A DNA stretch of 64,000 nucleotides from Prorocentrum cordatum (taxonomy: Eukaryota; Sar; Dinophyceae; Prorocentrales; Prorocentraceae). The stretch spans positions 771,543 to 835,542 of the forward strand of contig CAUYUJ010018316.1 in the NCBI GenBank assembly GCA_963575745.1, given 5' to 3'. Every line of letters starts with the position of its first letter. The stretch's first letter is position 1. A program made the position numbers and the translations under genes. The notes beneath the pieces are model-generated. The model was given only the letters and a program-made list of their open reading frames with translations. It was not told the origin of the DNA and searched no databases. Below, in pieces: positions 1 through 10,822 of this stretch.

Positions 1-1547
1 CCTCTTCCTCCTCCTCCTCGACAGAGCCCCAGGAATGCCGCAAGAGAGGCCCACGAGGGCCCTCAGGCACAGGGCAGGCACAGGATGGCTGACAAGTGAA
101 ATGTGAAATCAACAGCGCTCTCGCCTCCCCTCTCCCACGCCGGTCCTCCTCCGGTCCTCCTCCCCAGGGGGGGGGGTCCCAGAGGCAGTCCCTTTCCTCC
201 TCCTTCTCCTCCTACTCCTCCTCCTTCTCCTCCCTCTCTCCCTGCTGGTCGTCGTCGATGTCTTTCCAGGTCGGCGGCACCGGCCATCCGGCCTTCACAA
301 TCAAGAACGCTTGCCTTGATGTTGGAACCTGCCAGAATAGCAGAAAGACCTCCAGAGGGTTCCAAGAGGCCCCAAGTCGATCACGAGACGACCCACAAGG
401 CAAATCTAAAACATAATGTTCCTCGTGGGGAGAATGCCACTCCTGGGTATTTGTCCAGGGGATGTGCTTACTTACCCTGGTCGTTGTGACGTGCGATTGA
501 TGCAGCTGGACCTTGGTGCACAACGGGCACACCAGAGGATTCATACATCGAGTACGGGCGTGAAACGTGCATCCAAATCCCACAGAAGCGGCAAGGTTGA
601 TGAAGCAGATAGCACGGGTCACACCTGAGAACTGAACACAACATTAGTGTGGTTCCAAAAAGTATGGACTTGTGAGTAGGCTCTCTTATCGGCCAGGCGT
701 CTGAGACAGAGATTAACCAAATGTGGGTTGGTTCTCTTATCGGCCACGCGGCCTGGACAAAGATTAACAAACTTCGACCCCCCTCTCGGAGGGAAATTGG
801 GAAGGTGACAAATGGAACAACGCAAATAGCACAAAGTTCGGTGCAACCCATCCTTGCGAGGATGGGCTGGCATTCCCCGGAATATACGTGCATGTGACTG
901 CGGGTGGGCCGGCACGCACGAACGCTGTCTTGCGCCCGTGGCCGCAACTTCGCCCCGTGGCTGCCATCGAAGATCCTTGAAGTGGGACTGTAGCAATTTA
1001 AGATTTTTGTTGACGACCGCAACGACTCTCGAGCAACCTGTGCACTCCATGGCGATATGCGGCAGATATTGGCCAGCGGTTTTAATTACAACAACATCCC
1101 AGAAGTAAAAAAACACTGGCGAGAAGAGCCTCAGTGGCCGGCAGGGTAGACGCCACCACATTCACGGGGAAAAAAATACAGATTCCCACAAAACCGTAAC
1201 ATCCAGAATTCGAGAGCGGCCAAGAGGGGGGTGTCCAAGAGGGGGGGGTGCAAATCATGACCGGCGGCATGTGCGCGGCCCAGCGGGGGGGCCTGGGACG
1301 TAATGAAGTAAGAAGAGGCGCCACGAAATCTGGGGAGATATCATGGCCCCCGCCATGAAATCCCCCCCCCCCTAGTCATCACCCCCCTCTTTTCCGCCCC
1401 CGAAGAATGGGCACGAGCTTGCATCGGCCACGCGGCCGGGACAGGCAAGCTACCCGTGACACTAATTGCACAGGCATTTGCCCCAAGTCGGCGCGACACA
1501 GTGAAACTACGAACGACAATTCACTCCGAACCTTGCGCTCGGATGCC
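1..1547. other. Stretch without a recognised gene
   Basis: The first 250 bases are pyrimidine-rich (CTCCT runs), followed by mixed sequence with no family I recognise. A minus-strand open frame of 180 codons (619-1161) contains an in-frame 17-residue duplication, but no catalytic or domain motif is visible. It could be a decayed coding fragment or chance. A C-rich/G-rich segment lies near 1,215-1,400. Confidence 0.5.
679..780. repeat. Two-copy 51-bp direct duplication
   Basis: Two units begin at about 679 and 730 (CTCTTATCGGCCA shared in both, followed by a shared GACA.AGATTAAC). The period of 51 bases is a multiple of three, so the minus-strand frame shows a 17-residue repeat (VNLCPGR... 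/ VNLCLRR...). Confidence 0.7.
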
Positions 1548-1553
1548 AGAGAG

Positions 1554-1603
<50 letters not shown>

Positions 1604-1614
1604 GGAGGAAAGGG
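1548..1614. repeat. GGA-rich microsatellite
   Basis: Short run of GAGGAGGAG/GAGGAA units with purines on the plus strand. Long open frames over it (poly-Glu or poly-Ser) are artefacts. Confidence 0.85.
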
Positions 1615-2496
1615 GGGAGACGAGCTGGACGGCAAAGCCGACGAACGTTTGAAATCCTGGGCACCGAAGCGGGCACCGCCCCGCACTGAGCCCACGCGCC
1701 AAAGAGGCTCCCAGTGAGCTACAGCTCACAACTCTGTGTGCGAGAAGCTGCGGCGCAGCAAAAGAAACGAGGAATGGAAGAGAAGAGGAGGACGGAGGGC
1801 ACCGGCGTCCTCTGTAGCAATGTATGATGGAGTCTGCTGGGATGTACAAAGTAATTCGCAGAGAACTATCCGTGATATTTTTACAGCCCGGTTGTGTGAC
1901 AGGTTGAACATCGTGGCGGCGCTGGTCGCAGAGGGCCCAGAAGCTGAAACTGACCATGCGGGAACCAATCGACGTGTGCAACGTGCCCGTGCCGGGAGGA
2001 GGAAGAGGAGGAAAAGGACGGGGCGGAGGAGATGGCGAACGAGGGAGGAGGAGAAGGGGAGAATTCGGGAGAATTCGGCGACGACGATGTCGGGTTTTGC
2101 CTGGACGACGGGCACTGCCTCGGGGCCCAGAAACGCTTCGGGCCCCCGGCGCAGCACAAGGCCTCTGAGGCCCCAGGAGTTACAGAAAACCTGGAGGATT
2201 CGGGCTCGAATGTGGTAGAATTTTGGATATTAAAGAAGCGGAGCACAAGGATCAACCAACCCTTTGGTACTCTCCCCGTCAGACGCTTTGGCTCGACGGC
2301 CACAAAGTTTGCACCACCAGGTGGAACTGCATTCCGCATATTCCAAAGTGTGCGAATGGCACACAACTATCATGCCTATTTTGATCACTTGGGCCCCGGC
2401 CCGTCTGACCTTTTGGATCCCAGGGGTCGGGGTTGAGCCATCGTTTAATGGTCAGGAAACCCGAACGCTTGCGAATTGCCTCGTTGCACACTCTAC
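1615..2496. other. Stretch without a recognised gene
   Basis: Mixed sequence between two GGA microsatellites. Purine-rich patches recur at about 2,000-2,070. I see no conserved protein motif on either strand. Confidence 0.5.
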
Positions 2497-2567
2497 ATGA
2501 GGAGGAGGATGCGGAGGAAGGGGAGGAGGAGGAAGAGGAGGAGGAGGCGGATGAGGAGGAGGAGGAA
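2497..2567. repeat. GGA microsatellite at the 3' flank of LINE-A
   Basis: Imperfect GGA units run up to the 3' end of LINE-A. A matching GGA tract begins immediately beyond the element's 5' end at 10,822, so the LINE appears to have inserted into one pre-existing microsatellite. Confidence 0.75.
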
Positions 2568-2658
2568 CGTTTTGGAACGTTTTGGCCAGCAACGTCGTGC
2601 AGAAAGGGACGGGAAAAGGGGGGAGGGAAAGGGAGCAGCAAGCACCAAGCGCTCAGCC

Positions 2659-3211
2659 TCAAACAGCACACCCGCGCTCCCGTGCCAGCTGATCGGCCGC
2701 CGCTGAAATGCGAACGTGGCGCAGCAGGGTGCTCGTCTTGGACGGCCCTGCGTAACTCGGAAACAAACCGCGGCGAATTCTGCCAAGATGCTGGAGGCCC
2801 TTCCTAGAGGGCGCAAGGCACGCGGGCACCAACTGGCGCCCATCCGAAGTAGCCGTGCGGCCACAAATCTGGCAAACATACCAGCTGTGCAAGTCCCAGA
2901 AAACCAGCTTGTGAGAAGGATGCAAGGCCGCACCAAAAACCGAGACATGCCCAGGGACCTCGACAACGACGTCCGAAAAGGAAGGGGTCCACGCCCGCGG
3001 CAGGGACGCAAGGAGCCTTGGAGACCTCTAAGAGGCCATTCTTGCCACAATGCACCTCGCAAGCTCTGCAGCGAAAGGAGCTGCCATTTGTCACGAATCT
3101 GTGCGGCGACGCGCGGAGCGCTCTATCGAACTTCGACCCTTGCCTCGCTCCCCCCAAGGGAGCAACCGAGGGCAGAGCCTTTCCGGGATCGGCCAGGGAC
3201 GAGTCGATCAC
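2659..3211 (-). pseudogene. LINE-A C-terminal zinc-ribbon domains
   Basis: Two His/Cys modules follow the RNase H. The first, near 3,120-3,010, reads HRFVTNG..FRCRACEVHCG then a downstream Cys in SKAPC. The second, near 2,925-2,830, reads HPSHKLVFW...YVCQICG then LVPACLAP. The spacing (His, then CxxC(x)G, then a lone Cys) is that of the paired zinc ribbons at the C terminus of dinoflagellate LINE polyproteins, presumably for RNA or DNA target binding. The modules lie in different frames, so at least one frameshift separates them. No function remains likely. Confidence 0.65.
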
Positions 3212-3299
3212 AACACGGCGAGCACGACGCCGAATTAGAGCAGCCTGCGCATCCCAATAATCGGTCCTGGAGTCAGAACGGGCCGAAAACGCCCAGGAA

Positions 3300-3960
3300 C
3301 GCTCAGCGGCCTCCGAGGCCGCAGCGTCAGCCAGATGGCTTCCAGCCCTGAGACAAACCTGGTGATCAGACAGGCCCTCGGCCTCGAGGTCTAGGTAAGA
3401 GGCTGCCCATTCAAGAGTGACCTGCCCCTCTCCTCGAGAGACGAGACCAGTCTCAACTCGGAGCCACTAGTCGCAGTTCCCAACCCCGCCGCACTAGCCC
3501 GACCCCGCCCCCACCCCGCAACCGGGGGAAAATGGTCCGTAGCATAATGAACGGGGCCCTTGATGCCCTCAAGGCACAGCGCGAACGCTAGGAGCTCGGA
3601 GCGTGGAACAGTTTGAAACCAGCCGACAAAAATACCAGAAACACCCCCGACCACCTCCCACTGCGACGTCCCTGGGAGTCTTGATGACCACAGAAGCAGC
3701 GCCACAACGTCGGCGACGAGGATCGGAGGAGAAGCGCCCTCCAGAAGCGCCCCCGAAAACCACTAAGGCCCCGGGGCCAACCGACGACAAATCGGACAGA
3801 GACGTCGCGCCTAGGGCCTTCATTCCCTCGGCTTCAGGAGGGCCCACGAACCCGGGGCGGGCGCGGTCGGTCGGGGGGGGGCCTCTGAGCCACAAGCCTG
3901 GATTCATATCGCATTTAACCAAGGTTTGCGACGCGAGGGAAGAGGAGAGGGAGTAATCCC
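3300..3960 (-). pseudogene. LINE-A RNase H domain (decayed)
   Basis: The domain follows RT in the conventional place. The first strand reads VVFGGASGG, where an active RNase H would have DGS, so the first catalytic Asp is replaced by Gly. The segment FQTVPRSELLAFAL supplies the catalytic Glu, and VHYATDHFPPVAGW supplies the second Asp. A later segment with LADAAASEAA resembles the terminal AD motif. The domain would remove the RNA strand during target-primed reverse transcription. Strands sit in more than one frame. Assignment is by motif order only. Confidence 0.65.
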
Positions 3961-4299
3961 CATGATCTTCGTTGCTCTCGCACTCCCACATGCGACGCCG
4001 CATCGGCTCGGGCGCTTCGCGGCGCCGCGGGCGCAGCTGCGGCCCCACTGCGCCCGCGGGGAACTGGCGGACGCGCGGGCGCTGAGCACCAGCGGCCGCG
4101 CGCAGCGTCTGGCCCGTCATGTCGTAGCCCCCGTTCTTTGAGAACTTGGCGAATTCTCGCCGAGGCCAGTGGAGGTCTGCTCCTCCTTGGAGACCGTCGG
4201 CGCCGTCATGCGCAACAGCCAGCGCCCGCAGCTGTGCTCTGAAATCAAACGTCAAAATATAGCAAAAAATGCCCGCGACGCCCATCTCGCCCCCCGCGA

Positions 4300-5990
4300 A
4301 GCCTGCCGGGGACAAGGCGGGGAGCTCCCACTCGGCGAGACCAGCGGGTTCTGGACGCCACCTAAGTACAGCAGAAGTAGGCGTCCATCCAGCATCGAGA
4401 AGGGTGGCGATCACCGCAGACACTGGTCCTTTGACCACTCGCCATCTGCCCGCTCTGCCAGCCAACGACAGCCGGCGTGGAATTTTTGGCCGAGCTTGCT
4501 CCACTCCCCGATGATATTATGGACGCAGACGCCGAACCGCAAGATGCCCAGCCACGCGCCGACGACGCAACTCCGAGGCAGGATCCTTTTTCCCGCGAAA
4601 AAATTCCAAGGTATTGGTCAAGCATCAGCCCTTCAGCGGGCCCGCTCCCGCCGCGGCAGTTTGGCGACGGAGTCGCAGCGACTGGCGCGGAGCGAGACCC
4701 AGCATTTGACGCCCGTCCGCTGCGTGAGGCAGCGCCCCCGTCTTCCAAAGGCCTTGCGAGACGTTGCGAAGGCGAGCGTAGCGACGGAAACGATGTAGTC
4801 GATAGGCTCGTCTAGCAGCAGCAACAACGCGCTGCGACGACTTGCGAACAGACCGTCGACCACCTCCAGTAGCGCCCACTCCAGAATCAACTGCCTCCAG
4901 ACAATATTGCGCAAGAGTGGCCTTGCGGCGAAGCCGCTTAGTCAACTTTTTGCACGAACAAACGTCGCTGGCCGACAAAACGGCAATGATAGACACCACC
5001 TATCGCATAATGGCCCATCCTTGTCTGAAATCAGCTGCGGAGGAGGCTACCCGATATTCAACGAGCTCGATGGGTCCTTCAGTTCGAAGAACAGCGTCGT
5101 CAATGACAGCTCAAAGCGTAAAGACATCGGCCCGTTGTTGGGCTCACTGCAGCAAGGGGCGAAGTAACAACTCGGCGGACAGCACCCCGTGAGGAGAGCC
5201 TGTCACCAATGATCGCGTCGGTGGACACGCCTCCGTTGTACCTTTCTGGCCTCGCAAGAACCGAGGAATAGCGCATAACTGCGCCTCGAGGCAGGCTACA
5301 GTGGGAGGAGGAGACCAACTGCTGCGCAGCGCGACACAGCAAGACCCAAGACAACGAGCCGTAGAACTTCTCTAGGTCGAGCAGCAACGCAACCACTGAG
5401 ATCCCCAATGTAGCAGCGGTCTCATCCAACAGCGAGCGGAGGAGCGCTGCCCGAAGAGCGCTGCTGCCAAATATGGCCGCACCCCAATGAGCCCGCAACC
5501 TGTCCGACCACTCCGAAGTAGCGCCATAACGTAATCTGCTCCAGATATTGGCGGTCTCCGCCAAGAGCCCAACGACCCCCTCACCTCCTGTGGGCTCAGG
5601 AAGGAGAGCGAACATGGTCGCGAGCAACTGTGCTGACCAAATCCTTCGAATTCGGCAAGACTGGGTAGTTCCAAAGACTCAATACGGCCTTGGTCAGGCA
5701 TCCTCTGAAGATAACAAGAGCTGACGGCATCCACTCCAGAAGCCTTGGAAGGTAGCGTGGCCACTACCCTGTCCAGCGCCGCCAACTCTGGGGGAGGTTG
5801 TGGCTCCTGGCGCGAATCGTGATGCAACTGCCGCAACATAAGTGCGATGGCCTCAGCGTTGTCGACTGCATCGGTCAAAAGGGATATCCTATCTTGTCGT
5901 TTGTCGCCCATGAACTCCGCGGGGCTGGCAGTGGCCCGTCCTTTGCAGAAGCTCTCGTGAACCACTGGCTTCGGGTCGCGAGCCATCGAA
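4300..5990 (-). pseudogene. LINE-A reverse transcriptase domain (decayed)
   Basis: Read downward from 5,990. A lead-in reads LDRVVATLPSKASGVDAVS (the usual 'ka-G-D' approach to LINE RT). Then LLPEPTGGEGVVGLL and WGAAIFGSSALRAALLRSLL, and LLLDLEKFYGSL, which carries the first catalytic Asp (family members normally have FYDS). The SRGAV region corresponds to the RGxxQG block but is degraded. I could not find an intact FADD/YVDD box. The post-RT segment (about 4,998-4,640) has KLTKRLRRK...TGGG..RSV and TGALPHAADGRQMLGLAP...LRR, and GPVSAVIATLLDAGW follows at about 4,440-4,380. At least three frame changes are needed to join these pieces. Confidence 0.75.
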
Positions 5991-6013
5991 TGCAGCTGAC
6001 CTGGATGTAGATG

Positions 6014-6900
6014 TCAATGCCCCAGCGCGCAATTGGCGAACTGCTGCCCCCCCTTGGCAAGGGAACGCGCCTGCGCGCGATGTGCGAGGCGCTCCGTGAG
6101 ATGCACTAAATCGTCGAGTTCATCGTGGCTCGCCGAGGGTGCGATGGAGGCCCAACAAAGCCAACGATCGCGCTCGCCCTGGTGGCCTGCTCCGAAATAC
6201 AAATATTTCCGCGTTCTCGTGGTGCCCCACTCGGCGCTGGAGTTGCCGAAAATTGTCCGACAGTTGTTCGGGATCTCGACCGTGCCTTGCCAGCAAAACT
6301 GCGCGGAGGACCAGCGTGTGGACGATGCCCCACTGCTCACCAACAGGGCCCGCGAGGTGAGCGCGCCCCGGGGCGGCCTGGGATAGCTGCCACTTGGGCC
6401 CAGGGCCTGACCCTCGCAGCGGCTCGAAATCCTCCTGCTGGTGGCGAACGCTGGAAGCCATCTCCACCTGCTGTAGCAATCCGCGATCTTCGCCGGGCCC
6501 GCGCAGTTGATATCGCCAGGAAGTGCCGATGAAGAGCGCGCCTGGCAATATCTCCCAGCAGAGGAAACGCAAACCTGTCTTGCAGCCAAGCCTCTTAAAG
6601 GATGCGAAATGAAATGGACGGGTCGACCATAGTCTTCGGACTGAGGAAGCTGGTGCAGCAAACCAAATTCCGCTTGGAGTTCGGCAAGTAGTTTGGCCCG
6701 TCTGCGGGCCAGCACTTCCTGCTTCTCGATGGGCGCTTTGCTGCGTGGATATGCTTCTGTCTTGGGCCGGCATATGCGAGGGACCGCTGGTGCTGTGACA
6801 AGCCTCTGATATCACAGACGCTTGCTGGGCCCAGGAATGTCCACCTGCAGGGCAATAGGCGTCTTCCATGGCACAGCAGCAAAGCCGCGGACACGGCACC
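6014..6900 (-). pseudogene. LINE-A linker between endonuclease and RT
   Basis: Coding-like minus-strand sequence between the endonuclease and RT, split between frames. Recognisable pieces include LARRRAKLLAELQAEFGLL (about 6,715-6,660) and DDLVHLTERLAHRAQARS (about 6,120-6,065), a charged, probably helical stretch. Comparable linkers precede the RT in other dinoflagellate LINEs. No enzymatic motif is seen. Confidence 0.5.
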
Positions 6901-6955
6901 TATCTGCCGTGCCTTGCTTGACCAGCGCGCAATCGATCAACGAGCCCTTCTCTGC

Positions 6956-7560
6956 TCAGTCGCAAGTGACCTTCACATCGAGGGGGGCCAACTCGCCCGA
7001 GAGCTTGACAGGCCTCCCAGAGCGAAGAAAGGCAGATGGCTCCATGTTCCACTCTCCAACAACTATCCCCTGGCCCGCCAGGGCCGACAGGAAAGCTCCC
7101 AAGCTGCCCAAAATAGACCGACTGTGTCCTGACGCGGCTAAACCTGGCCAGAGGTAGAGAGCCACAATAACCGCATTGCCACTGCTGAGATGCAACAGCA
7201 TGGGGGTAAAACCTCGGCGCGGGTCGGGCTTGCCGTGCCCAACAGCAGCTTGACGAATACCCTGAGAGCTGATAGAGGCAAGGTGCTCACGAACAGGCCC
7301 CCCCCCTGACAAGCCACCTATGCCCGTGGGCCTGCTGCCTGCGCAGGCTCTCCCCCAGCCGTCAGCGTCGAAAACCTGGTCGGCCTCGTCACGAAACTTG
7401 GACTGCAAAATGCGCATCTCGACAAAACGCACCATGGTGGAGGACGCGCCGTTCAGAAACTTGCGCGCCTGCGGGCCCCATTCCAAAATGCTTCCATCAA
7501 GAAACGAGAAGGAGCCGTCATCTACGTGGAGAGGTGCCACCAGATCTGGTCGGGCCGATC
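6956..7560 (-). pseudogene. LINE-A AP-type endonuclease/exonuclease/phosphatase domain
   Basis: The frame reads WGPQARKFLN then STMVRFVEMRILQ, where the FVE Glu matches the metal-binding Glu (QE/E motif) of the EEP fold. It continues GGLSGG and VIVALYLWPG, and ends with IVVGEWNMEPSAFL, equivalent to the family motif GDWN.xP. The Asp of that motif is Glu here (codon 7,052-7,054), which should abolish nicking. In an active element this domain cuts the target strand to prime reverse transcription. The start is unclear because the N-terminal part runs into a hairpin minisatellite. Confidence 0.75.
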
Positions 7561-7629
7561 GACTGCGCGTGGTCGGTGGCAGCGCCATCTCGCGCCCGTG
7601 GTCATCAGCATGCGTGGGCGCGGCCATCC

Positions 7630-7900
7630 GGCCTGCCGTAGCCCCCAGCCCAGGGGAGACACCTCCCTGGCCATCTGGGGGATAAATCCAACTTGCCGTT
7701 GGTCCCAGCCCAAGGAGACACATCACTGGTTATCTGGAGCAATTGCCGAACCTGCCATTCGACATGCAGCCGCCCCCAGCCCAGGGAAGACACGCCCCTG
7801 GCCACCTGGGGATATCGCAGAAAATCCCATCTGAAATGCATTAGTCCCAGCCCAAGGGAGACGGGCCCCTGGCCACCTGTGGAGATAGTGGGCGGCACTT
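7630..7900 (-). repeat. Hairpin-forming minisatellite upstream of LINE-A ORF2
   Basis: Four to five units of roughly 60 bases share CCCAGCCCAGGGGAGAC, then CCCTGGCCA.CTGGGG. Each unit can fold, because CCCAG.CCAGGG pairs with CCCTGG.CTGGG. A further single unit lies at about 8,338-8,390. In the element's sense direction the array sits between the ORF1-like region and the endonuclease. Confidence 0.75.
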
Positions 7901-9696
7901 GAGACGAGAAGAATACAACGCCAATGAAACGGTCGCGCGGCTGCGCCCGCCTTGGGGGGGAGGCCGCAGGGTGCTCAGCGAGCCGCCCCCCCCCCCCCCC
8001 CCGGCAATCGCGCCGCCCCGTGGCAGCCGGATCCCGCCCGCGCTGCCCCTCCTGCATGGGCTCGCTTCCCGCTCCTCGTGCCAAGAGCAGCCTCCAAACG
8101 GGGGCCCGTGGTACTCGGAGGGCCCGCGGGCCTCACGACTGCCACATCCTCATACTCCGCGCCAGAAACCAAGCCAGCTGCGGGGCCCGCAGATCCCCGC
8201 GGCGGCAATGAGCCTGGTAGCCGCAGCGGCACACCAGGACTCTGCGACCTGACGCCCGTGGCGACGGAGCCTAGTAGCCGCTGTGGCGACGGAGCCTAAA
8301 CCCGATCTGACGCCAGATAAAACGACGTCCGACCTTCCGATGCACCCAGCCCAGGGGAATAACATCCCTGGCCATCTGGGGAAATAGCCGACCCGCACCA
8401 TTCAGCTGGGTCCGCATCCAGCACGCGCCCCAAGTCATCGAACGGGTCGTGGTCAGTTTCGTCTAGATCCACCCTGGCAGCTGGACCCTGGCCCGAGGGC
8501 CCAAAGACCACAATGGGGCGCGCAGGCGAAACCGAGGCGGTGGCAGCCCGGTTCGCAGGACTGGCCGAAGTGGAAACTGAGCCTACCTGCGGTGCACTCG
8601 CAGTCGCCGAAGCACCTGTAGAAACCACGGCAGAACTGGCCGAACCCGACCGAAGACAAACCCGCGATCCACTAGTGGCCTGACTCGTGCTCGCGCTCAA
8701 CGTCGCCGTCTCGGAGCACGATGGGCCTGGCGTCCACGCGGGCGGAGGACTCTGACAAGCCGGGGCTGAACCCCTGCGCCCCCCTCCCCGAAATCGAGAC
8801 AGGCACGAGCTCGCCGAGGCAATCGCGCCGCCGACGCCTGCCAGGTGAGGCCGCCCCCCGAACGGGAGCACCGCTGTGATGCCCTCCTGTGAACGCAGAT
8901 GAGGCGCCACTAGAGAAACTTAAGAATTCCTCGGCCTCCGGTAGCGCGCCCTCTGATTGCGCCAGGCGCGCCATGCCCGCTCGCGCGCGCAGGCGGCCAT
9001 GTCCAGCGCAGCCGCCGCAGGGTTGCCAGGGCAAGCGGCCGCCGCGGCCGCGGCCTCTCCGACAACAGGCAAAGCCAAGGAACAGGTCACGAGCGGGATG
9101 CTGCGCAGCTTCCAAACAGCAGCGTCTGCAGCCTCGTTAGGAACCCTGACATCTGGAGCGCAACCGTCGCTCCAGCAATTCGCGCTGGTAGATGACAGCT
9201 CTGCGCAGGGAATTCTGGCCATGTCCCTGCCTTGCCATGCCGAGAGGCTGCGCTGCGCGACGGTGGAAGGCGCCCCCCTCATTGGCCGCCAGAAAAATGT
9301 CTCCATACTGGGGCCAGGAATGCCCGCCATACAGGGTGACCTTGATGACGCTGCGGCTGTGCTCCATGGGGTCAAACGCATGCTTTTCATAAGCTCATGA
9401 AAACGTCGCCGCAGTCGTCGGCCGAATGCTTGCCTAAGCAACGAGTGCCGCTAAAGCCCTTGCCCTGCAGTATCTGGCGCTTGCTCGAACGTTGGCGTGG
9501 CCATGCGTCTGGCTGCAGCTCGGAGGTCCTGGAGCCCCTCTAGGACGGGAGCTGCAGAGCCGCCATCGCTGCCAGGGGGCTCTGCAGCGGAGTCTCTCTT
9601 TCCACTTGGCTGAGGAGCAACGCTGGCACCAACGTCAGCAGCGCCATCAGCCGCAGTCGCGCGCCTGCGCTTGGCCTGCGTACGATGGGAGGTACG
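7901..9696 (-). pseudogene. LINE-A ORF1 distal part and spacer
   Basis: A mixed segment between ORF1 and ORF2. Near 9,367-9,140 a frame reads SVIKVTLYGGHSWPQYGDIF, which looks conserved rather than random. Near 8,500-8,400 another reads VDLDETDHDPFDDLG. A run of about 17 C lies near 7,986-8,002, and a lone hairpin unit at about 8,338-8,390. Frames are broken throughout, and no domain name can be given. Confidence 0.4.
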
Positions 9697-10610
9697 CTAG
9701 CCGAGTGCCTTGGCGATCTCCGCTTTGATGCCCGCCGCAAGGTTGGTCTTGACGCGCTCCCACTCGCGCAACTCCGTAAGGTCGAGCTCGAGCCCGTCCG
9801 CGCAGAACATCGTGACGTCGACGATAGTGAGCCCCTCGGTTTCGCTGTCCTTGCTGAGGAGCGTGGACGGGTCGAGCGACGAGGTGCCTGCAGAATAAAA
9901 TGAAGGCGGCGCCGCGGGCGGCAGCTGCTTCGCGCGCGCCTCCCCCCAGGACCGTTTGGCCTCCAAGGCCGCCTGAACTGCATGATCTTCGGCCCTACGA
10001 GCTTCGCGGCGCTCGAGCCACGTCTTGGCCCGACGATAGGCGCAGCCCTTGGTCGAGACGTCCTCCTCCAGGAGGAGCTGCCGAGGGGCCACTCGAGGCG
10101 GCGCCTCGGCCTCTTCAAGGGGAGCCTGCACCCGAGCCAGCTCCTCCGCACCATTGTCGCCGAGCTTGGGACGAAGGGCGGAAAGCGGGTCCACAGGTGC
10201 GGGCGTCTCTATGGCACCTCCCCGTGGGCACCAGCCATGACGGTAGCCCCACGGACGCCTGTCGATCCCCGTTGCCGCGGCGCTGGCCTTGGCCTTGGGC
10301 TGCCCACGGGGCAATGTGGGAGACTTCTTGCCACGGCCCTTGCCCTTGCCAGCGCCAGCCGCACCAACAGCCGCCGCCTCTGCGGGCGCGGGGTCGACGA
10401 AAGGCGATCCGGCAACAGGCGTTTCGTGGAACGGCGAGTCCACGATGGCTGGCGGCCAACTGCCCACTGCCCTCGCGGACGACGATCAGCCGCTGGGTTG
10501 GACACAAGCGGGCCCGCGCACTGATAGCACAAATGGTTGTTCTTGAAGTTCCAACAGTACCTGCAGTGGTGGCACGGGTCCTGGTACTGCTGACGGGAAC
10601 GAGACCTCCA
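9697..10610 (-). pseudogene. LINE-A ORF1-like protein with zinc finger
   Basis: A zinc finger lies near 10,600-10,540: CRYCW followed eight residues later by CYQC (CxxC-x8-CxxC), resembling the RanBP2-type or zinc-knuckle modules of LINE ORF1 proteins. After a frameshift comes a 256-codon frame (10,467-9,697) with an Ala/Gly/Lys-rich tract (GAGKGKGRGKK), a helical Arg/Glu-rich stretch (AKTWLERREARRAEDHAVQ) and an acidic C terminus. The role inferred by position is RNA binding and chaperoning of the element transcript. There is no sequence-level proof of family. Confidence 0.55.
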
Positions 10611-10800
10611 TCGCGCCAGCCATCACCGCTGGACATCGCAGCTGCTGAGATGCCGAGAAATGGATTGCGCACCCGCGGGCAGCGGGAGGCAGGCACCAAA
10701 CTGGGGCGGACTACTTGGTGCAAAAGGATGTCGGACTGAACAGTCCGAGCTCTGGCCGCGGAATAGCGGTATCTGTGCGTTCCCCTGTGGAACTCCAGGT

Positions 10801-10822
10801 CTTGAGCCCCAATGGCTACGGA
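10801..10822 (-). other. Dinoflagellate spliced-leader relict at the LINE-A 5' end
   Basis: The plus strand reads CTTGAGCC, CCAA, TGGCTACGGA, the reverse complement of the 22-nt DinoSL with only two substitutions (AA to CC in the central A run). The sense strand therefore has the leader directly before LINE-A, preceded by a (TCC)n tract. Since SL is added post-transcriptionally by trans-splicing, its presence in DNA means this 5' end came from a spliced mRNA. Confidence 0.88.

Larger units (their letters stand above)
2568..10822 (-). mobile_element. LINE-A, decayed non-LTR retrotransposon with spliced-leader 5' end
   Basis: An element of about 8.3 kb read from high to low coordinates. It starts with a DinoSL relict (10,801-10,822), then an ORF1-like region with a zinc finger (to about 9,700), a spacer with hairpin minisatellites, an AP-type endonuclease (about 7,560-6,956), an RT-preceding linker, RT (about 5,990-4,600), a post-RT segment, RNase H (about 3,960-3,300) and two C-terminal zinc ribbons (about 3,120-2,830). 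This EN-RT-RNH order is the usual one for RNase H-bearing LINEs. Reading frames break repeatedly, the endonuclease has Glu for the catalytic Asp, and RNase H has lost its first Asp, so it is a dead copy. The 3' end is a tandem AAAACGTTCC doublet against the GGA tract. The domain wording matches the abundant LINE lineage of dinoflagellates as I recall it. Confidence 0.82.
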
